19,093 nucleotides of DNA from Gemmataceae bacterium (GTDB taxonomy: Bacteria > Planctomycetota > Planctomycetia > Gemmatales > Gemmataceae): positions 1-19,093 of the forward strand of contig JADLBT010000217.1 of assembly GCA_020847555.1 (NCBI GenBank). Reading direction: 5' to 3'. Within the stretch, counting starts at the first letter, position 1. Each line of letters begins with the position of its first letter. Positions 13,794-19,093 of this stretch are shown piece by piece. The position numbers and the translations under genes are program-made. The notes below the pieces were generated by a model that was not told the DNA's origin, searched no databases, and worked only from the letters and a program-made list of their open reading frames with translations.

Positions 13794-14216
13794 ATGACAG
13801 TGAAGTACCTGCGCGACCAGCGCCATCTGGGGACGGTCGCCGAGATCGCGAAGCTGAAGTTCCCGTTCCCGAACGAGGAATTCCCCAACTTCGAGACGAT
13901 CGTGAACGAACCCACGCCGCTGATCTCGGTTGGCAAGGAGAACGGCAAGGACCTCTACCCGGACATCGTCGTGGTGCGCCGCCCCGGCACCTGGCTGAAG
14001 ATGATGGCAGAGGTGGAGACCGCCGACACGGTTAACGACCAGAGTGCCGTCGAGCAGTGGCTGCCGTATTCGCAGTGCGGTGAGCTCTTCATCTACGTGC
14101 CGTTCGGATGCGTGCAGGAGGCGAAGCGGCTTTGCCGGAAGCACGGGGTGAAGCCGAGCGGCATCCGTGCCTGGCGTTTCCGGCCCGTCTGGGGCCTCGA
14201 AGTCGCCGAAGCCTGA
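13794..14216 (+). CDS. 140-aa protein of unknown function, possible PD-(D/E)XK-like fold
   Basis: The start ATG at 13794 has AGGAG 6 bases upstream. The sequence has no signal peptide or membrane segment. The middle reads LYPDIVVVRRPG, then MMAEVETADTVN, then SAVEQWLPYSQCGELFIYVP, and the C-terminus contains IRAWRFRPVWGLEV. An Asp ending one strand (PDIVV), an acidic pair on the next (AEVET), then a Q-W helix is the layout of restriction-endonuclease-like folds, but the canonical ExK lysine is replaced (EVE), so nuclease activity is uncertain. I do not recognise a named family. The reading is protein-like throughout. Its stop lies 25 bases before the start of the QTMAN-like gene, with no promoter seen between, so the two are probably cotranscribed. 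Confidence 0.8.
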   Translation: MTVKYLRDQRHLGTVAEIAKLKFPFPNEEFPNFETIVNEPTPLISVGKENGKDLYPDIVVVRRPGTWLKMMAEVETADTVNDQSAVEQWLPYSQCGELFIYVPFGCVQEAKRLCRKHGVKPSGIRAWRFRPVWGLEVAEA

Positions 14217-14241
14217 GAGCGGAAGCGAGCCGGGCCGTGCG

Positions 14242-15351
14242 ATGGCGAGAGTTCTCTTCGTCGAGCCGTTCTTCGGGGGTAGCCACCGCGCCTTCGCGGA
14301 GGGGCTGAGGCGCCATTCGCGCCACGAGATCGTGCTCCTGACGCTGCCGGCGGGCGAATGGCGGCGGCGGATGCGCCGGGGAGCGCAGGAGCTGGCCGAG
14401 GAGGCGCTCGCCTTCGGTGGCGAGGTGGACGTCCTCGTTGCCAGCGACATGCTGGACTTGGGCGCTTTCCTGGCGCTGACTCGTCGGCGGTTCCACGGCG
14501 CTCCGGCGCTGCTGTATTTCCACGAGAACCAGTTCACCTATCCGCGCCTGCGGGGCACGAAGCTGAACTCCTGGTTCGGGCAGATCAACTACTCCTCGGC
14601 ACTCGCGGCGGACGCCGTCGCCTTCAACTCCGCCTACCACCGGGACGAGTTCCTGGGCGCGCTGGCGACCCTGGAGCGGCAGCCGAACAACTGGCTGAGG
14701 CCGGAGGGGATGGCCGCCGTCGCCGCGAAGGCGAGCGTCCTGCCGGTCGGCGTCGAGCTCGACTGGCTGTCCGGCGCGCCGACCGGCGACGGCTGGCGGA
14801 ACGACGCGCCGCTCGTCCTCTGGAACGCGCGCTGGGAGTTCGACAAGGCGCCGGAGACGTTCGCGCGGGCGGTGCGCCACCTTGCCGCGGAAGGCGTGCC
14901 CTTCCGCCTGGCGCTTGCGGGCGAGCCCGGTCCGAACCCCGACCCGGCGCTCGCCTGTCTGCGCGCGGAGCTTGGTCCGCGGGTCGTCCACGCCGGTTTC
15001 GCGGCCTCGCCCGAAGAGTACCGCTCCCTCCTGCACCGCGCGGACGTCGTGGTCAGCACGGCCCGCCACGAGTTCTTCGGCGTGGGGATGGTGGAGGCGA
15101 TGGCGTGCGGCTGCCTGCCGGTCGCGCCGGCGCGGCACAACTACCCCGCGCTGGTCCCATCGTGGCTGCACGGGACCTGCCTCTGGGAGGACGAGTCGTG
15201 CTTTCGCGAGAGGCTAGGCGCGCTCCTGACCGAGGGATTGCCGACGGGCGCCCGGGCATCGGTCCGGGAGGCCGCGCACCGGTACGGCTGGGGCGTCGTC
15301 GCGCCCGCCTGGGACGCGGCACTCGAAGGGCTGGCATGTCAGTTCTCTTAA
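14242..15351 (+). CDS. Glycosyltransferase, tRNA-queuosine mannosyltransferase-like (DUF3524 type)
   Basis: The protein has 369 aa. It has a two-domain GT-B fold of the GT4 type with an N-terminal DUF3524-like half: VEPFFGGSHRAFAEGL (7-22), YFHENQFTYPRL (92-103) and FNSAYHRDEF (128-137). The C-terminal half has LWNARWEFDKAPE (193-205) and the EX7E motif Glu277/Glu285 in RHEFFGVGMVEAMACG. These signatures match vertebrate GTDC1/QTMAN, which transfers mannose from GDP-mannose to queuosine in tRNA-Asp, and its bacterial homologues. Whether this bacterial protein modifies queuosine is inference. The start ATG at 14242 has a poor Shine-Dalgarno; translational coupling to the 140-aa gene is plausible. 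No queuosine synthesis gene is in the window. Confidence 0.87.
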   Translation: MARVLFVEPFFGGSHRAFAEGLRRHSRHEIVLLTLPAGEWRRRMRRGAQELAEEALAFGGEVDVLVASDMLDLGAFLALTRRRFHGAPALLYFHENQFTYPRLRGTKLNSWFGQINYSSALAADAVAFNSAYHRDEFLGALATLERQPNNWLRPEGMAAVAAKASVLPVGVELDWLSGAPTGDGWRNDAPLVLWNARWEFDKAPETFARAVRHLAAEGVPFRLALAGEPGPNPDPALACLRAELGPRVVHAGFAASPEEYRSLLHRADVVVSTARHEFFGVGMVEAMACGCLPVAPARHNYPALVPSWLHGTCLWEDESCFRERLGALLTEGLPTGARASVREAAHRYGWGVVAPAWDAALEGLACQFS

Positions 15352-15400
15352 TTCTCCCGCGCGAGGGAGGACGACCCGGGCGACGGCCGCAGGCCGAGGG

Positions 15401-15406
15401 TATTCT
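15401..15406 (+). promoter_or_regulatory. -10 box of treT (leaderless arrangement)
   Basis: TATTCT followed by AGGAAC and the GTG at 15413. The AGGA just before the start is too close to serve as a normal Shine-Dalgarno. The gap between the QTMAN-like stop and treT is 61 bases, so treT can have its own promoter. Confidence 0.5.
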
Positions 15407-15412
15407 AGGAAC

Positions 15413-16672
15413 GTGTTAACGCCTGTCGTTGTCCCGCCAAAAGAGCTCGAAAGTTACCGCGGCTCGGTGCGCGCCGGCGTCGTCGAGCGCATCCGCGAGG
15501 AGGTGAAAGACCTCGCCGGCGCGAGAGTGCTGCACGTCAACGCAACCGCCTACGGGGGCGGCGTCGCCGAGATCCTGGGGAGCATGGTTCCCCTCATGCG
15601 GGACCTCGGCCTGCACGCGGACTGGAAGGTCATCAGCGGGACGGACGAGTTCTTCGGCGTGACGAAGGCGATGCACAACGCGCTTCAGGGGAAGCCCCAT
15701 CCGTGGACGGCGCATGAACGGGACATCTGGGTGCGCCAGAACGAAGTCAACGCGGCGAACTGGGAGGACTACGACTTTGTGTTCATCCACGACCCGCAGC
15801 CGGCACCGTTGCTCGCCATCCTGCGGGCGCGGGAGCACCCGCCGACGGGACGCTGGGTCTTGCGGTGCCACATCGACCTGACAAACGCCCAGCACGGGGC
15901 GTGGGAGCTGCTGCTCCCCTTCCTGCAGGAGTACGACGGTTCGATCTGGACGATGCGGCAGTACGTGCGCGACGGGATGCCGGAGCGGAACCTGATGATC
16001 GCGCCGCCGGCGATCGATCCTTTGAGCGTGAAGAACGCGCCGATGGAGTCGGACCAGATCTCGGCCGTCCTTCAGCGCTTCGGGCTAGACGAGACGCGGC
16101 CGATCATCACCCAGGTTTCGCGCTTTGACCCCTGGAAGGACCCGCTCGGCGTCATCGACGCCTACCGCCTCGTCAAGCGGCGCCACCCGGGCGTGCAGCT
16201 GGTGCTCATCGGCTCGATGGCACACGACGACCCGGAGGGCTGGGAGTGGTACGAGCGCGTCGTCCGCCGCGCCGGGGAAGACTGGGACATCAAGATCCTG
16301 TCGAACCTGAATGGCGTTGGAAACGTGGAGGTGAACGCGTTCCAGCGCGCTTCGCAGGTCGTTATCCAGAAGTCGACGCGTGAAGGGTTCGGGCTGGTCG
16401 TGGCCGAAGGGTTGTGGAAGGGCCGTCCCTGCGTCGGCGGCAACGTCGGCGGCATTCCCCTGCAGATCGTCGACGGCGAGTCGGGGTTCCTGGTCGACTC
16501 AGTGGAGGAGTGCGCCGCGCGCGTAAGCGACCTGCTGGGCGATCCGGCTCTCGGGGAGCGGATGGGCGAAGCGGGACGAGAGCACGTGCGCGATCACTTC
16601 CTTATTACCCGCTACCTGCATGACTATGTGCGAATGTTGCGACAGGTTGCCGGTGAACCGGTGACCGCCTGA
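15413..16672 (+). CDS. treT: Trehalose synthase, NDP-glucose-dependent glycosyltransferase
   Basis: The protein has 419 aa, the usual size of TreT (GT4 family), which joins NDP-glucose and glucose into trehalose. Visible motifs are VLHVNATAYGGGVAEIL (39-55, the conserved N-terminal glycine loop), FIHDPQPAPLL (124-134), RCHIDLTN (151-158), SRFDPWKDPLGVIDAY (236-251) and the EX7E pair Glu324/Glu332 in STREGFGLVVAEG. GGNVGGIPLQI (342-352) is the sugar-nucleotide loop. There is no signal peptide. The start is GTG at 15413, 6 bases after TATTCT, so it is probably translated from a leaderless mRNA. It overlaps YihY expression: its stop is 7 bases before the YihY ATG. Trehalose would serve as an osmolyte or thermal protectant. 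Confidence 0.94.
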   Translation: MLTPVVVPPKELESYRGSVRAGVVERIREEVKDLAGARVLHVNATAYGGGVAEILGSMVPLMRDLGLHADWKVISGTDEFFGVTKAMHNALQGKPHPWTAHERDIWVRQNEVNAANWEDYDFVFIHDPQPAPLLAILRAREHPPTGRWVLRCHIDLTNAQHGAWELLLPFLQEYDGSIWTMRQYVRDGMPERNLMIAPPAIDPLSVKNAPMESDQISAVLQRFGLDETRPIITQVSRFDPWKDPLGVIDAYRLVKRRHPGVQLVLIGSMAHDDPEGWEWYERVVRRAGEDWDIKILSNLNGVGNVEVNAFQRASQVVIQKSTREGFGLVVAEGLWKGRPCVGGNVGGIPLQIVDGESGFLVDSVEECAARVSDLLGDPALGERMGEAGREHVRDHFLITRYLHDYVRMLRQVAGEPVTA

Positions 16673-16679
16673 GGCGGCG

Positions 16680-17672
16680 ATGTGGGCGGAGGCGCAGGCC
16701 ACCTGGCAGCGCGCACCGCGGGGCGTGCGCTGGCCCGTTGACGTCGTGCGGCGAACGTTTCACCTGTACTACGAGGACCGCTGCGGCACCTATGCCGCGG
16801 CGATCGCCTACTACGCCATCTTCTCGCTCGTGCCGCTGGGGCTCCTCATCCTGTCGGTACTGGGGCTGGTGGTCGACCGCGAGCGGATCGTCCAGTTCGT
16901 CTTCGACCAGGTGCCACTGAAGGAGACGGCGAACGTCCGCGACAACGTCGACAGCATGGTGCGCCGGGCCCAGCAGGCAACGCCCGCGGGGATCACCCTG
17001 GGCCTGGCCGCCCTGATCTGGTCTGGAAGCGGCATCTTCGCCGCCGTCCGGCAGGGCCTGAGTGCGACGAGCCATCGCTCACGGCCGCGGCCGTTCTGGC
17101 GCGGCAAGCTGATCGACTTCGCGCTGGTGCCCGCTCTGGGCCTCCTCATCCTGCTGTCCATCGGCCTGACGGCCATTGCGCAGGGCGTGATCGAGCGGGC
17201 AGGCCGGCTCGGGCCGGTTGACCTGCACACGAACTTGACGCTGCTCGTGGTTTCCTATGTGCTCCCCTCCTTCGCCTCCTTCGCCATGTTCTGCGTCCTC
17301 TACCGGTACGTGCCGAGCGTGCGTCCGAACTGGCGAGAGGCGCTCACCGGGGCGGTGTTCGCGAGCCTTCTTTTCGAAGGGGCGAAGAACCTCTACGCCG
17401 CCCTCTTCGCCTTTCTGCCGTTCACCCGCGACACGGCCATCTACGCCGGCTTCGGCACAGCGCTCGCCTTCCTGTTCTGGATGTTCATCAACGCCTCGAT
17501 CCTCTTGCTCGGTGCGGAGTTCGCGCGGGCGGTGGTGCACGGGCCGGAGGTAGGCCTCGCGACCACCGGACCAGCACGGGCCCCTGACGCGGCCGCCATC
17601 TTGCCGATGACTGAAGACGCGGGCCCCGAGAGCGGCGTCCCCCCCGGGGCGGCGCACCTCGGCCGGTCCTGA
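16680..17672 (+). CDS. YihY/BrkB-family inner-membrane protein
   Basis: The protein has 330 aa with about six membrane segments (approximate residues 38-65, 104-123, 145-169, 186-210, 221-246, 254-282). Diagnostic stretches are YAAAIAYYAIFSLVPL (38-53) and YAGFGTALAFLFWMFINA (255-272), the family hallmark, followed by SILLLGAEFA. The last 45 residues are a Pro/Ala-rich cytoplasmic tail. YihY/BrkB proteins are widespread; transport or envelope roles have been proposed but no reaction is established. Its ATG follows the treT stop by 7 bases, with GAGG (16671-16674) overlapping that stop and 5-base spacing, so translation is coupled to treT. This suggests the same operon. Confidence 0.92.
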   Translation: MWAEAQATWQRAPRGVRWPVDVVRRTFHLYYEDRCGTYAAAIAYYAIFSLVPLGLLILSVLGLVVDRERIVQFVFDQVPLKETANVRDNVDSMVRRAQQATPAGITLGLAALIWSGSGIFAAVRQGLSATSHRSRPRPFWRGKLIDFALVPALGLLILLSIGLTAIAQGVIERAGRLGPVDLHTNLTLLVVSYVLPSFASFAMFCVLYRYVPSVRPNWREALTGAVFASLLFEGAKNLYAALFAFLPFTRDTAIYAGFGTALAFLFWMFINASILLLGAEFARAVVHGPEVGLATTGPARAPDAAAILPMTEDAGPESGVPPGAAHLGRS

Positions 17673-17727
17673 GGGGAACGAAGATGCGTCGGCGCGAGGC
17701 CGGCGCACGGCTGCGTCAAAATGCTGG

Positions 17728-17756
17728 TTGACCGTCGCGATAAGCACTCCTAGTGT
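17728..17756 (+). promoter_or_regulatory. Promoter of the GH10-like gene
   Basis: TTGACC (17728-17733) and TAGTGT (17751-17756) are 17 bases apart, the best -35/-10 pair in the window. Transcription from about 17763 leaves a short leader with GGGAG (17766-17770). Its position rules out the in-frame GTG at 17753 as the start. Confidence 0.65.
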
Positions 17757-17776
17757 CCCGCGAACGGGAGATGGGT

Positions 17777-18934
17777 ATGCTACCGGACCGCGGTCTCGAC
17801 CGGCGACGCCTGCTGAAGCTCTCGCTCGGCACGCTTGTGGGAGGCGCGCTGGCGTCCGCCCCGGTCGGCCGAAGTGCATCGTGGGCCGCGGCGGTGGCAC
17901 CGACGCCTCCCGCGGGGCCGGGCCTGCGGACGCTCGCGGACCGGCTTGGGCTTCGTCTCGGCGTCCTCATGGGCTGGGAAGACCCGAACCTGGACGTCAT
18001 CTACCGGCGCGACTTCAACGCCGGCATCGTCTATTCGGGCGGCTGGGGGGAGATCGAGCCAACGCCCGGAGCGCGCAACTACGGCAACCTTGACTACGCG
18101 CTCTTCCGGAACGCGAAGTTCGCCCCGCCGCCGTTCAAGTACCCGCTGATCGACCCCATCGCGTTCGACTCTCCCTACGGGCTACCTAAGTGGCTGCGCG
18201 ACCTTTCCCGCGCTGACATGATCGCCGCCATGACACGGTACGTGACCGACGCCACGACGCACTGCCGGGGGAAGGTCGGCGTCCTCACGGTGACCGGTGA
18301 GATGGACAGCTCGTCCTCCGGCTGGGACGTGCTGTATGACGTGATCGGGCCCGAGTACGTGGAGATCGCCTTCGCGGCCGCCCGCGCTGCCGATCCCGAC
18401 ACCCCGCTGTGCTATGTGGACTACGCAAACCAGACCGCGAAGACCGCACGCTACGCGGCTACCCATGAGATCGTGGATCGGCTGCGCGCGAAGCGCCTGA
18501 TCGACATGGTTGGCCTGGAGGGTTTCTTCTGGCTGCCGTGGGACTGGCGGAAGGACGAGATCGTCGCCGGCTTGCAGTCGTACGGGCTGCCGATCGCGAT
18601 CACGGAGTTCGCGGTCTTCCTCAAGGACGTCGCTGGGACAACGGCCGCCAGGTACCAGACGCAGGCCGACATATACCGAATGGCACTGGAGGCGGCGTTG
18701 GAGTCTGGCCTTTGCCAGCACTTCATACTCGGCAGCCCGGCCGACGGGCTGAGCGCGTTCGACAACCCCGCCTCGGGCTTTGCGCCGGCGGACGCCCGCA
18801 ACGATCCGGCACCGTTCGACGACCAGTTGCAGCCCAAGCCGGCGTATTACGCAATGCAGTCGGTCCTGCAGGCGGCTGTCGACGACCGTTTTACGGCGCG
18901 GCGGTACCTGCCCGGTGTGGCCGGGGACCGTTAG
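17777..18934 (+). CDS. Tat-exported GH10-like (endo-xylanase family) protein
   Basis: The protein has 385 aa from the ATG at 17777, 6 bases after GGGAG. Residues 8-40 form a twin-arginine signal ([11 protein letters not shown], then a hydrophobic run ending near AAAVAP), implying export of a folded protein. The TIM-barrel part follows GH10 order: [11 protein letters not shown] (88-98), a PKWL loop, LTVTGEMD with acid/base candidate Glu175, [20 protein letters not shown] (191-210, the GH10 helix before the NDY-like VDY), and [10 protein letters not shown] with nucleophile candidate Glu277. The 102-residue spacing fits GH10. The residue before Glu175 is Gly rather than the usual Asn (NE), and ITEFAV replaces ITELDV, so the substrate may not be xylan. 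It has its own promoter after the YihY gene. Confidence 0.82.
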   Translation: MLPDRGLDRRRLLKLSLGTLVGGALASAPVGRSASWAAAVAPTPPAGPGLRTLADRLGLRLGVLMGWEDPNLDVIYRRDFNAGIVYSGGWGEIEPTPGARNYGNLDYALFRNAKFAPPPFKYPLIDPIAFDSPYGLPKWLRDLSRADMIAAMTRYVTDATTHCRGKVGVLTVTGEMDSSSSGWDVLYDVIGPEYVEIAFAAARAADPDTPLCYVDYANQTAKTARYAATHEIVDRLRAKRLIDMVGLEGFFWLPWDWRKDEIVAGLQSYGLPIAITEFAVFLKDVAGTTAARYQTQADIYRMALEAALESGLCQHFILGSPADGLSAFDNPASGFAPADARNDPAPFDDQLQPKPAYYAMQSVLQAAVDDRFTARRYLPGVAGDR

Positions 18935-19009
18935 CGGCAGATGCCGCCGTACTGCCTCGCGGGGGCCTCTTGTTCAGGTGGGCTCGAAGCGTTAGAGGGC
19001 GCTGAGACT

Positions 19010-19039
19010 TTGCGCAATCCGTCACAGACGGGGTAGTAT
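19010..19039 (+). promoter_or_regulatory. Candidate promoter of a gene leaving the window
   Basis: TTGCGC (19010-19015) and TAGTAT (19034-19039) are 18 bases apart in the gap after the GH10-like gene. It points rightward. Confidence 0.5.
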
Positions 19040-19059
19040 CCGGCGGGGGGTTTCGGCCT

Positions 19060-19093
19060 GTGTCACCTGCGCTCGCGTTCATCGGCATCTCGA
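19060..19093 (+). CDS. Possible start of a truncated gene
   Basis: A GTG at 19060 opens a frame (MSPALAFIGIS) with no stop before the window ends. GGGGGG (19045-19050) lies 9 bases upstream, and the promoter at 19010-19039 points to it. Eleven codons are too few to identify anything; a start further right is equally possible. Confidence 0.25.
   Translation, partial: MSPALAFIGIS

Noticed and set aside
13647..14537. N-terminal extension of the hydrolase frame
   Set aside because: It crosses the divergent promoters and lies antisense to the 140-aa gene and the glycosyltransferase; the ATG at 13646 has a perfect Shine-Dalgarno.
1..19093. CRISPR array, prophage, insertion sequence or defence island
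   Set aside because: No repeated spacer structure, transposase, integrase or recognised defence gene was found on either strand.

Overview
This is a very GC-rich, gene-dense bacterial window. The gene content is chromosomal housekeeping and cell-surface metabolism: PRPP synthase, class II fumarase, TreT-type trehalose synthase, a LigC-like ATP-dependent ligase, a YihY/BrkB membrane protein, a tRNA gene and several secreted proteins. I see no transposase, integrase, phage gene, plasmid gene or CRISPR array. High GC, the small zinc-ribbon proteins, the sortase-like tail on a secreted protein and apparently leaderless genes suggest a Chloroflexota lineage (Dehalococcoidia or Thermomicrobia-like), with Actinobacteria as the alternative. 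This placement is inference, because no phylogenetic marker is present.

Layout. 1-1026 (+) is the 3' part of a clan GH-A glycosidase. 1115-1813 (+) is a secreted Thr/Ser-rich protein with a sortase-like C-terminus, converging on a LigC-like ligase (1822-2865, -). A small-gene zone follows at 2910-4583: a 57-aa zinc-ribbon protein (-), a 65-aa zinc-ribbon protein (+), a strong bidirectional terminator, an 85-aa secreted two-cysteine protein (-) and tRNA-Thr(CGU) (+). Next are an alpha/beta hydrolase lacking its nucleophilic serine (4729-5634, -) and a zinc-dependent medium-chain dehydrogenase (5840-6859, -). The dehydrogenase is divergent from a plus-strand run of HAD phosphatase, PRPP synthase, HDOD protein and an anchored CapA-like protein (6938-11372). 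That run converges on fumarase (11399-12793, -), which is followed by an intact alpha/beta hydrolase (12882-13646, -). The hydrolase is divergent from a second plus-strand run: a 140-aa protein of unknown function, a queuosine-mannosyltransferase-like GT, TreT and YihY (13794-17672). The window closes with a Tat-exported GH10-like protein (17777-18934) and the promoter of a gene running off the right edge.

How the genes may work together. The two glycosidase-like proteins, TreT, the CapA-like protein and the Thr-rich wall-anchored candidate point to carbohydrate and cell-envelope functions. They do not form one obvious operon, and only TreT-YihY and the 140-aa gene-QTMAN pair look closely coupled.

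The most distinctive observations are: (i) four genes whose -10 hexamer lies exactly 6 nt from the start codon, implying leaderless mRNAs; (ii) the Ser-to-Ala change in a nucleophile elbow; (iii) the unassigned 140-aa protein next to a QTMAN homologue; (iv) the CapA-like protein with eroded metal ligands and an unusual N-terminal half; (v) the small secreted and zinc-ribbon proteins. I found no clear evidence of a defence system or mobile island.
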